Positions 1-5,961 of a DNA stretch of 9,638 nt are shown here, piece after piece (position 1 is the stretch's first letter; each line of letters begins with the position of its first letter). The DNA comes from JAEXNA01 sp050486105 (GTDB lineage: Bacteria > Vulcanimicrobiota > Xenobia > Xenobiales > JADMJV01). Under the pieces are notes generated by a model. It did not search any database. It was not told the origin of the DNA and saw only the letters and a list, made by a program, of their open reading frames with translations. The stretch covers positions 1-9,638 of the forward strand of contig JBJHCR010000251.1 of the NCBI GenBank assembly GCA_050486105.1, in the 5' to 3' direction. A program made the translations under genes and the position numbers.

Positions 1-83
1 CTGGTGGGCTTGTGTTCTACCATAGCCGAGGGCCAGGGCTGCATGTTCGGCTGTTTGATTACGGGGGCATTGAGAGGATGTAA
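1..83 (+). CDS. Possible 3' end of an unrecognised gene cut by the window edge
   Basis: The frame that starts at base 3 is open from the left edge and ends at TAA 81-83, giving 26 residues ending in LFDYGGIERM. Its composition is more protein-like than the alternative frame over the same bases, which is rich in Cys and Gly. I do not recognise the sequence. It may be the end of a real gene, or one more piece of the frame-disrupted region that continues to about 427. The fragment is too short for a firm call. Confidence 0.22.
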   Translation, partial: GGLVFYHSRGPGLHVRLFDYGGIERM

Positions 84-89
84 GAATTT

Positions 90-427
90 GCTGAAAATGG
101 GTGGGTTGTACTCGGAGCCGATCCGCTTCGACGCTGTTTCGGTGGCGGATCTCGCTCCGACCCAGGCGTTGTTCGGGCAGGAAATTCCGCACGGTGGCGG
201 ATCCCCGTCGAGCTTGCGTTTGGGGGGTCCTGCGGACGGCTCGGGGTCAGAGCTGGGGGGGGCAGGCTCGGTTGGCGTACTTTTTGGTGACGGGCCTGGT
301 GCCCACGGAGGTGTCGAAGGGTTGGTCACCAACATCAGCGGTTCAGGCGACGTTTTCTCACAAGGGGAAGGCGGAGGTGGCGGAAACGGCGGAAACCCTG
401 ACGGAGCTGGGGGAGCAGGCTGTCTAG
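90..427 (+). pseudogene. Coding-like region with an apparent frame change at a G8 tract; function unknown
   Basis: From about base 90 to 254, the frame in register with base 1 reads like ordinary protein with GC-rich third positions (for example EPIRFDAVSVADLAPTQALF). After the run of eight G at 255-262 that frame becomes a Gly-rich string. The next frame (in register with base 2) then becomes the coding-like one, with strong G/C third positions, and runs to TAG 425-427 (ending TAETLTELGEQAV). Reading the two halves together needs one base skipped or removed in the G8 tract. The options are a decayed gene, a homopolymer sequencing error or programmed slippage. I recognise no family. Neither half alone has a convincing start and ribosome binding site. 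The longest uninterrupted frame (4-477) is poor evidence for a gene, because its second half is a Gly-rich shadow. Confidence 0.25.
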
Positions 428-439
428 GAGGAGTCCCCG

Positions 440-601
440 ATGGACTCTCTGGAAGCGCCGATAATCCGGGTGGTTAAAGGGTCTGCCACTGCTCAGCTTA
501 GGATCTGTCAAGAAAAAACCATACCACCGTGGACGAAGCTCAAGCAGGCGGCATCGCCATGCTCAGCAACGGAGATCCCTTTTAGAAATAAAGGATTTTA
601 G
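440..601 (+). CDS. Small hypothetical protein, 53 aa
   Basis: This 53-codon ORF starts at ATG 440 and ends at TAG 599-601. A strong Shine-Dalgarno sequence, AGGAGGAG (426-433), lies 6 nt before the ATG and overlaps the stop codon of the preceding coding-like frame, as expected in a translationally linked operon. A rho-independent terminator begins 10 nt after the stop, so the ORF is positioned as the last gene of a transcription unit. The product begins MDSLEAPIIRVVKGSATAQL and ends in a basic stretch. I see no signal peptide, membrane segment or known motif. The IIRVVKGSATA stretch loosely resembles the start of actinobacterial acyl-CoA carboxylase epsilon subunits, but the rest does not follow that pattern, so I assign no function. 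Support is from context (binding site plus terminator), not homology. Confidence 0.38.
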   Translation: MDSLEAPIIRVVKGSATAQLRICQEKTIPPWTKLKQAASPCSATEIPFRNKGF

Positions 602-752
602 GACCGATTAGGCCGACCAGTGCAACGTCTGTGGTCAGCCTTCTTTGTTTGCCAAAAAACGTTCGGTCTAGGGAACTTTCCAAGCATCCCCTGGAGTCAA
701 GGTTTCTGGAGACTGGCTCAAGAACGGTCTAGGACACATTTTTGGAGGTTTC
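602..752 (+). promoter_or_regulatory. Intergenic leader upstream of the first lipoprotein gene
   Basis: After the terminator hairpin this stretch should hold the promoter of the lipoprotein gene, but I find no convincing -35/-10 pair. Visible elements are a 9-bp direct repeat, CGGTCTAGG, at 664-672 and 725-733, and the ribosome binding site GGAGG at 744-748, 4 nt before ATG 753. The ten bases immediately before the start codon (TGGAGGTTTC) are identical to those before the second lipoprotein gene. Confidence 0.4.
611..650 (+). terminator. Rho-independent terminator of the left-end transcription unit
   Basis: GGCCGACCA (611-619) pairs with TGGTCAGCC (632-640) with a single C/A mismatch around a 12-nt loop. 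A T-rich tail, TTCTTTGTTT (641-650), follows directly. It sits 10 nt after the stop of the 53-codon ORF and about 100 nt before the first lipoprotein gene, so it separates the two units. Confidence 0.7.
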
Positions 753-2408
753 ATGAGAACCAAAGTTTCAGCACTGCTGATAGCATTGCTCGCTTTTTGC
801 GCCTTGGGCTGCGGCAGTGGCACCGATTTTAATCAGATTTCAGGTCAACAGGGGAATGTGAGCATCACCCCACCGGACCCCCCGGAGGAGGACCCCGCCT
901 TCTTGCGCTTGGCCCATCTCTCGCCAAATGCCGGCAACGTTGATGTTTTGGTCAACGGCACCCAGGTGGGCAGCAATGTGCCCTTCGAGTTTTTCTCGAA
1001 CTACCTGGAAGTCGAAGCCGGACCCACCCGAGTGCAGATTCGTTTCGCCGGGACCAGCACCGATGCCCTGGACACCACGGTGAACCTTTCCGAGGACAGT
1101 CACTCCACCCTGGCGGTGATCGGCCTACAGGGTGTGAACACCACCAATCAGGGGACTTCCTTGCAGACGGTGCTGCTCACCGACAACGTGGCCCCCACCG
1201 CTAACACTCTCCGGGCCCGCCTATTTCACACTGTGCCCGGTGCCGGCCCGATTCGCTTGGCCACTGCTGAAGGTGAAGTCCTCCTAGGTCCGGTGAGTTT
1301 TGGTCAGGCCACGGCCTATGCGGTCATCAACGTGGAGAACCTGGACACCGACTCCCTCAACCTCTTGAATGCCGAGGGAGAGGTGATCGGGATCTACACC
1401 GAGTTGCGCGGCGGCGGCACCACTTTGGCCGAGGCTTTGGAAAACGCTGCGGGCTTTGTAGGCACGAACACCACCATCTCGGCCGCAGGCGATGGGCAGA
1501 ACAGTTTGCCACTCGTGGCCGCTCTAGACCAAGCGGCTCCCCTGGGTGGGGTTCGCCTGATCGCTGATCGGCAGGAAATCGAACCTCTCACGGCTCAGCT
1601 TCGATTGGCCCATATGATCCCCGGTGACACTCAGGTGGACTTACTCATCAACGGAGAATTGGTGGAAACCGCGGTGAGCTTCGAAAGCATAACCGCCTAT
1701 CGCGAAGTTCCTGCAGGGGTGACTCTAGACGTTCGAGTCGAGGCGCACGGTGATGGGCATGAGCATCTAGGTCAGACCTCCACTTTGCTGATCGCCGAGG
1801 GGGAGGCCACCTTAACGGAAGGCAACTTCCACACCTTGACCGCCCTAGTGAACCCGGATTTCGATCCCGAGGAGCCTGGGGAAGAGCTTCCAGGCCAGCT
1901 CAGCTTACTCCAAGACGACCTAGTCAACAGCGCCGGCACCCTCAAGCTGCGCCTCATCCACGCCTCCCCGGACCTGCAGGATGGAACCCCGGTGGCCTTG
2001 GCTTTCTACTTCTTGGATAGAGAACCCGAGCAGGAGGTGATCACCACGGCTGTCGCTTATGCCGAGGGCACGGTATACTTCGAACTCAACTCAGCAGATC
2101 TCGATGAGGCCCTATCGATCGACGTCGTAACCCTGGACAACGGGAGCGTCGATAGAACCCTGGCAATTTTTGAGGACGTGCGCAATAGTGGGGACTTCCT
2201 CGACCTGATCCCTCGAATTCAAGATCTCTTGCAGGCCAACAACAATGCCCTCAATGTCACGGTGTTTGCCGCCGGCACCGGTGAAACCGATGACGATGAA
2301 GATCCCGAGGAGATCGACTTAACCTTGGTGATCGCTGTGGATGAAGCCGCCGACGGCAGTCAAACTCTGATCAGCGACGGTGATATCGGGTGTGGTTGTC
2401 CATTCTAG
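753..2408 (+). CDS. DUF4397-type modular lipoprotein, 551 aa (tandem copy 1)
   Basis: This is a secreted, lipid-anchored protein of unknown function. Residues 1-19 form a signal peptide (basic MRTK, hydrophobic core) ending in the lipobox ALGC. Cys20 would be lipidated, and Gly21 does not suggest inner-membrane retention. A short Pro/acidic linker (about 39-48) leads to repeated beta-rich units typical of DUF4397: unit A1 from about 49 (RLAHLSPNAGNVDVLVNG), B1 from about 151 (LRARLFHTVPGAGPI), A2 from about 280 (LRLAHMIPGDTQVDLLING) and B2 from about 397 (LKLRLIHASPD). The tail is strongly acidic (DDDEDPEE) and ends DIGCGCPF. The ATG has GGAGG 4 nt upstream. Residues to about 275 are roughly 80% identical by eye to the downstream paralogue, whereas the next ~230 residues are largely different. 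A terminator follows, so the gene is probably monocistronic. DUF4397 has no assigned activity that I know of; a surface or structural role is inference. Confidence 0.93.
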   Translation: MRTKVSALLIALLAFCALGCGSGTDFNQISGQQGNVSITPPDPPEEDPAFLRLAHLSPNAGNVDVLVNGTQVGSNVPFEFFSNYLEVEAGPTRVQIRFAGTSTDALDTTVNLSEDSHSTLAVIGLQGVNTTNQGTSLQTVLLTDNVAPTANTLRARLFHTVPGAGPIRLATAEGEVLLGPVSFGQATAYAVINVENLDTDSLNLLNAEGEVIGIYTELRGGGTTLAEALENAAGFVGTNTTISAAGDGQNSLPLVAALDQAAPLGGVRLIADRQEIEPLTAQLRLAHMIPGDTQVDLLINGELVETAVSFESITAYREVPAGVTLDVRVEAHGDGHEHLGQTSTLLIAEGEATLTEGNFHTLTALVNPDFDPEEPGEELPGQLSLLQDDLVNSAGTLKLRLIHASPDLQDGTPVALAFYFLDREPEQEVITTAVAYAEGTVYFELNSADLDEALSIDVVTLDNGSVDRTLAIFEDVRNSGDFLDLIPRIQDLLQANNNALNVTVFAAGTGETDDDEDPEEIDLTLVIAVDEAADGSQTLISDGDIGCGCPF

Positions 2409-2445
2409 AGGTCCGACATCTCTAAGGAGACATAGGTTCCAATCC

Positions 2446-2483
2446 CAAAAGCCGCTAACTCGTTCGCGAGGGGGTGGCTTTTG
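2446..2483 (+). terminator. Rho-independent terminator after lipoprotein copy 1
   Basis: A 10-bp stem with one G-U pair, CAAAAGCCGC (2446-2455) with GTGGCTTTTG (2474-2483), encloses an inner stem-loop CTCG-TTCG-CGAG (2459-2470). The A-rich left arm and T-rich right arm mean it could act in both directions. It lies 38 nt after the lipoprotein stop codon and indicates that the second copy has its own promoter. Confidence 0.6.
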
Positions 2484-2504
2484 CTTGGTGTGCAGCGTTT
2501 ACCA

Positions 2505-2541
2505 GGCAGATCCTTGAGACTCAAGGAAGTGCCGGTCTGCC
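2505..2541. repeat. Nested inverted repeat; candidate operator or RNA hairpin
   Basis: The core TCCTTGAGACTCAAGGA (2511-2527) is a perfect 17-bp odd palindrome with 8-bp arms around a central A. It is flanked by a second pair of inverted arms, GGCAGA (2505-2510) and TCTGCC (2536-2541), the right arm being offset by 8 nt. It lies 22 nt after the terminator stem of copy 1 and 314 nt upstream of the GTG start of copy 2. Symmetry of this kind suits a dimeric regulator site or a cruciform/RNA stem-loop; neither is shown. Confidence 0.45.
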
Positions 2542-2854
2542 ATCGACCTCACGGGTCAGACTGGGCGGGGAGCTTGCCCCAAGAGGAACCCTCTCCGGCA
2601 AGAGGTGTGACTGGACGGGACGATTCCATCTGACACGGGGAGGCGGCTGTCGGTGTTGGCCCGGACGCTGCTGGGGGAGACGGCCGAGTCAGGCCGGTTT
2701 GGCTCGCGAGGGCTCTGGGAGGGTTTAGTTGCTCTCGATTCTCGAGGGGCCGTTAAGGTCACTTCTTGGAGGAAGAAGAGTCAAGGGGTTTTTCCCTAGA
2801 TTCCGAAGCAGGAGGTCCCCAAATAAAGGCAAGCATTTGCTACATGGAGGTTTC

Positions 2855-4480
2855 GTGCAACGTTTAGTATTGACATTCTTAGCCGCCCTGATGGTTCTCA
2901 TCGCCATCGGCTGCGGCAGTGGCACAGATTTTAGCCAAGTTTCCGGTCAGCAAGGGAATGTGAGCATCACTCCTCCTCCCCCACCGCCCCCCGACGAGGA
3001 CTCCGCCTTCTTGCGTTTGGCCCATCTTTCGCCCAACGCCGGCAATGTTAATATCTTGGTTAACGGCACTCAGGTGGGCACCAACGTGACCTTCGAATTT
3101 TTCTCCAACTACCTGGAAGTGGAGGCCGGACCAACCCGAGTGCAGGTTCGTTTTTCCGGGACCAGCACCGACGCCCTCGACACCACGGTGAACTTGGCTG
3201 CGGACAGCCACTCTACCGTGGCGGTGATCGGCTTGCAGAGCGTGGACACCACCAACCAGGGCACGGGATTGCAGGTTGCGGTGCTCACCGACGACGTGGT
3301 CTCCGCCGCCAACACTCTGCGGGCCCGACTGTTCCACACCGTACCAGGTGCCGGTCCGTTGCGCTTGGCAACCGCTGAAGGCGACGTCCTCCTCGGCCCG
3401 GTCAGCTTTGGCCAGGCCACGACCTATGCCGTCATCGACGTGGAAGAACTGGACACCGACTCACTGAACCTCTTGAATGCCGACGGAGAAGTGATCGAGG
3501 TTTACACCAACCTGCGCAACAGCCAGACCACCCTCGCCGGGGCTCTGGAAAACGCCGCCGGACTGGCAGGGGCGAACACCACCATCTCGGCTGCGGGTGA
3601 CGGCGAGAACAGTCTGCCACTGGTGGCCGCTTTGGACCAACCGTTCCCCCTCGGTGGCACGACTCTGGTGGCCGACCCAGTGGTCCCGGATCCCCCCCCG
3701 CCTCCCCCGCCTCCTGGAGAGGTGAACTTGAGAGTGTTCCACGGACTGATGGTTGGGAGTGAAATGCCCGAAGTCGACGTGCTCTTGAACGGCACGGTGG
3801 TTGCCGCCGGTCTTGAGGGTCAGGGAGTCACCGATTATTTCGTCACCCAAGCCGGAGAGGTGAGTTTGCAGGTGCGAGTGTCGGGCTCGAGCGAGGACCT
3901 TTTCGAGCAAACGGTGACCTTCGAGGCTGACGCGCATCAGACCCTGTCTTTGGTGGGCGAGGTTGCGTTGACCTTGTCTCAACTGGTGCCTTCCGGCACC
4001 CCTCTTCCGCCGGGAGGCTTGGTTTTTAGCGATGATGTGGTTCGAGTCCCCGAGATGGCCAAATTTCGCTTCACCCACACCTCAGGGCGACTAGGACCGG
4101 TGAAGGTCCAAGGTCGGCTCCAGGGTTCCATGGATCCGTTTGATCTCACCGATGTCCTTGCTCCAGGCCAGAGTTTTGTTTCTGAAGAGCTCGACGTATT
4201 GAGCTTTGCCGGAGTGCGAGAACTCAGAATCGTTGACGAAGCGGACCAAGTTCTAGGTTTCTTCACCGGTGCGCGAGAGGTCACGGCCGAGATGTTGGGA
4301 GCCTTCGATTCTTGGGATCCCACCCAAGGTGTCACGGCCACCTTCTTTCTCTCAGGCCAGGGCTTCTTGACCGACGAACTCGAAACTGAAACGGACCTGG
4401 ACTTGACCATAACCGGAGCGGTCAATGACCCCACGAGCGGTGGACTGAACATAAAGGGAGACGGCATCTTGCCAATCTAG
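2855..4480 (+). CDS. DUF4397-type modular lipoprotein, 541 aa (tandem copy 2)
   Basis: Paralogue of the preceding gene, also predicted to be a lipid-anchored extracytoplasmic protein of unknown function. I place the start at GTG 2855. It has GGAGG 4 nt upstream in the same TGGAGGTTTC context as copy 1, gives a normal signal peptide (VQRLVLTF...), and puts the lipobox Cys (AIGC) at residue 20 exactly as in copy 1. A TTG 126 bp upstream in frame would bury the signal. Units: A1 from about 51, B1 from about 153, A2 from about 289 (NLRVFHG...EVDVLLNG) and B2 from about 402 (AKFRFTHTSG). Seven prolines precede A1 and eight precede A2 (VPDPPPPPPPPG); the second run includes a C8 tract (3692-3699). 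Similarity to copy 1 is high to about residue 278 and then drops. The last ~25 residues again share a pattern (DLDLTITGAV...GDGILPI against EIDLTLVIAV...SDGDIG). A strong terminator follows. Confidence 0.93.
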   Translation: MQRLVLTFLAALMVLIAIGCGSGTDFSQVSGQQGNVSITPPPPPPPDEDSAFLRLAHLSPNAGNVNILVNGTQVGTNVTFEFFSNYLEVEAGPTRVQVRFSGTSTDALDTTVNLAADSHSTVAVIGLQSVDTTNQGTGLQVAVLTDDVVSAANTLRARLFHTVPGAGPLRLATAEGDVLLGPVSFGQATTYAVIDVEELDTDSLNLLNADGEVIEVYTNLRNSQTTLAGALENAAGLAGANTTISAAGDGENSLPLVAALDQPFPLGGTTLVADPVVPDPPPPPPPPGEVNLRVFHGLMVGSEMPEVDVLLNGTVVAAGLEGQGVTDYFVTQAGEVSLQVRVSGSSEDLFEQTVTFEADAHQTLSLVGEVALTLSQLVPSGTPLPPGGLVFSDDVVRVPEMAKFRFTHTSGRLGPVKVQGRLQGSMDPFDLTDVLAPGQSFVSEELDVLSFAGVRELRIVDEADQVLGFFTGAREVTAEMLGAFDSWDPTQGVTATFFLSGQGFLTDELETETDLDLTITGAVNDPTSGGLNIKGDGILPI

Positions 4481-4505
4481 CCTTTTTGGGAATCGCGGTC
4501 TGTCG

Positions 4506-4553
4506 AACCGACCCCGGCTTGCTCTTTAGAAGGCCGGGGTCGGTTGTTTCTTT
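4506..4553 (+). terminator. Strong rho-independent terminator after lipoprotein copy 2
   Basis: A perfect 13-bp GC-rich stem, AACCGACCCCGGC (4506-4518) with GCCGGGGTCGGTT (4533-4545), surrounds a 14-nt loop. The stem extends by a T-A and a wobble pair into that loop. The T-rich tail GTTTCTTT (4546-4553) follows. It begins 26 nt after the stop codon and is the clearest terminator in the window. Confidence 0.9.
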
Positions 4554-4767
4554 AAGATGCAGCCGCGGCGCCTCTCGTCTCGGGGGGCAGTCTGAGAGGG
4601 GACAACTCTTCGCTCCCAGAGTTATTCAGGGCAGAGGGGTATCTGCTTTCTAATTCCGTCCTGTCTCTGTCGGTCAGGGGGAGATCGAGGTCGTATGCTG
4701 CTCGCTACCGTATCCGGATAGCCCCGCTCGAAGGAGGCGCTGGCCCGCTGAGCTTGAAGCCATTTAG
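4554..4767 (+). promoter_or_regulatory. Intergenic region upstream of the cysteine-cluster gene pair
   Basis: No gene is apparent here; the minus-strand open frames across it are shadows running into the next gene. Visible elements are a 6-bp inverted repeat CCTCTC/GAGAGG (4571-4576 and 4594-4599) and a perfect 10-bp palindrome TATCCGGATA (4711-4720). A good ribosome-binding sequence, AAGGAGG at 4731-4737, lies too far (30 nt) from the ATG at 4768 to serve it in a linear way. Only a weak TTGAAG (4754-4759) lies nearer, so translation of the first cysteine-cluster gene may be inefficient or structure-dependent. I find no clear -35/-10 pair. Confidence 0.4.
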
Positions 4768-5961
4768 ATGGAGTTTCACTTCCCACCGGGCCAGAATTAC
4801 GATTGTGTGCAGTGCGGCCGGAGCTGCCAGGGAAACCTTCAGGTTCGGGCTGATCCGTTTTTCGAAAAAGAGATGCGCAAGAGCCCGCTTGCGGAGTCTT
4901 ACACCAAGGAGACCGGACTTCGCCCAATCCATCGAGGTGAAGAAGGTTTTAGGGTTCTCCGTCGCCAGGATGAGCAGTGCATCTTCCTAGACCAAGACAA
5001 TCTCTGCAAAGTCCACGCTGAACATGGCTCCGAGGCTAAGCCCTTGGCCTGTAGGCTGTTTCCCTTTTCCGTGACTCCCACCCCTGATGGATACTTCGTT
5101 CGCCTCAGTTTCTATTGCACTGCGGTCAAAGCGAACCACGGCCGTCAGGCCATAGAGCACCGCAAAGACCTGGAGTCGCTCTTAGAGCGCATCGAGTTCA
5201 AAAAGGTGGGATTTGAGCCCATCCACCTGGCCGGAGGAACCTATTTCGATTGGCCGGCCTATAAGGCTTTCGAAAGTTGGCTCCAGGGCCTGTTTGATGG
5301 TCGGGATTTCAAACAGGCCATGGCCTTTGGCTTGACGGCAGCCTCCGAATTGATGAGCACCAGTGGCACCATCACCCTGCAGAGGATGCAAGAGTTGATA
5401 GCTGCCGGGCCCCAAGACCGAGTCAGCCAAGACCCCTTCGTGACCTCCACCTTGAACTATGGAACCGTGGCATGTATCGCACGCATCGCTGCCAGAAATT
5501 TTGATGAGTGTCAAGAGATCACCGATGCTCTGTGGGAGGGGGGAATGCTGAGGTTTCAGCATTGGGCCTGGACGGGCACCACCGCTCAGGTCATGCAGGT
5601 GGCCGGGAAGACTGCGAGCACTCCGTTGTTGGTCCGCTACCTAGACAGCCTGCTGTTCGGCAAGCAATTGGCCGAAGGGAGATCGGTGTTTTCGAATCTC
5701 TTGGTCTTCTATCGCTTGCCGGACTGGATCGTCTTCTACGCCGCTTTGAGTTGCCTTGAGCGAGGAGAGGAGGTCCCGGACGATACGGATTTGGAACGGG
5801 CCTTGGATTTTCTCGAACAGAACTTCTTGACTCATGGGCGTCGCCTTGAGGACCTTCACGAGGTGATCGCCGACTCCGTCCTGCAACAGGTGCTTTATCA
5901 AGACCTTGAATCCCAGGAAACCGGCGACGAGTCCCAACCCCACCTAGGTCAGGAGTCGTGA
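4768..5961 (+). CDS. YkgJ-family cysteine-cluster protein, 397 aa (copy 1)
   Basis: The N-terminal ~120 residues match the YkgJ / CxxCxxCC family (putative zinc- or iron-chelating domain): CVQCGRSC (Cys13, 16, 20), Cys71 and Cys80 in CIFLDQDNLC, His83, Cys95 in LACRLFPF, and Cys117. The family is thought to bind metal, and a related cluster occurs in FliB-type lysine methylases, but the reaction here is unknown. The remaining ~280 residues form a helical-looking domain with motifs FQHWAWTG and LLFGKQLAEGRS...NLLVFYRLPDW (about 295-320), which recur in the downstream copy. There is no signal peptide or membrane segment, so it is probably cytoplasmic. The ATG start is fixed by an in-frame TAG directly before it (4765-4767) and by the matching N-terminus of the paralogue. 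Its stop overlaps the next start (GTGA, 5958-5961), so the two are almost certainly cotranscribed and coupled. Confidence 0.93.
   Translation: MEFHFPPGQNYDCVQCGRSCQGNLQVRADPFFEKEMRKSPLAESYTKETGLRPIHRGEEGFRVLRRQDEQCIFLDQDNLCKVHAEHGSEAKPLACRLFPFSVTPTPDGYFVRLSFYCTAVKANHGRQAIEHRKDLESLLERIEFKKVGFEPIHLAGGTYFDWPAYKAFESWLQGLFDGRDFKQAMAFGLTAASELMSTSGTITLQRMQELIAAGPQDRVSQDPFVTSTLNYGTVACIARIAARNFDECQEITDALWEGGMLRFQHWAWTGTTAQVMQVAGKTASTPLLVRYLDSLLFGKQLAEGRSVFSNLLVFYRLPDWIVFYAALSCLERGEEVPDDTDLERALDFLEQNFLTHGRRLEDLHEVIADSVLQQVLYQDLESQETGDESQPHLGQES

Larger units (their letters stand above)
2409..2854 (+). promoter_or_regulatory. 446-bp intergenic region between the two lipoprotein genes
   Basis: I see no credible gene here. 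The open frames on both strands are Arg/Gly- or Ser/Pro-rich and lack ribosome binding sites. The region holds the terminator of copy 1, a nested palindrome (2505-2541), a small inverted repeat CTCGA-TTC-TCGAG (2734-2746) and the ribosome binding site GGAGG (2846-2850) of copy 2. Promoter elements for copy 2 must lie here, but none stands out. The TTG at 2729 that extends the copy 2 frame has no ribosome binding site and would place 42 mostly basic residues before the signal peptide. Confidence 0.5.

Noticed and set aside
4..477. 157-codon plus-strand open frame at the left end as a single gene
   Set aside because: Its second half is an extreme Gly-rich string that arises because the neighbouring frame carries the coding-type GC third positions; the start lacks a ribosome binding site. 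I treat it as a frame-disrupted region instead.
440..601. Acyl-CoA carboxylase epsilon subunit identity for the 53-codon ORF
   Set aside because: Only a short stretch (IIRVVKGSATA) looks similar; the expected continuation is absent and no carboxylase gene is visible nearby.
2474..2762. Open frames on both strands between the two lipoprotein genes
   Set aside because: Arg/Gly/Cys-rich or Ser/Pro/Arg-rich translations, no ribosome binding sites, one overlaps a terminator, and no recognisable domain.
2729..2854. 42-residue N-terminal extension of lipoprotein copy 2 from TTG 2729
   Set aside because: It has no ribosome binding site, is basic rather than signal-like, and would hide the lipoprotein signal peptide. 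GTG 2855 has the same GGAGGTTTC context and Cys20 spacing as copy 1.
3680..3720. Polyproline/C-rich stretch as a tandem repeat locus
   Set aside because: It is a short coding linker in a lipoprotein; the only repeat-like aspect is the C8 run, reported separately.
3461..4078. 205-codon minus-strand frame inside lipoprotein copy 2
   Set aside because: Antisense shadow of a well-supported gene; His/Gln/Arg-rich composition and no independent start signals.
3979..4467. 162-codon minus-strand frame at the end of lipoprotein copy 2
   Set aside because: Shadow frame with Ser/Pro/Lys-rich translation opposite a clear lipoprotein gene.
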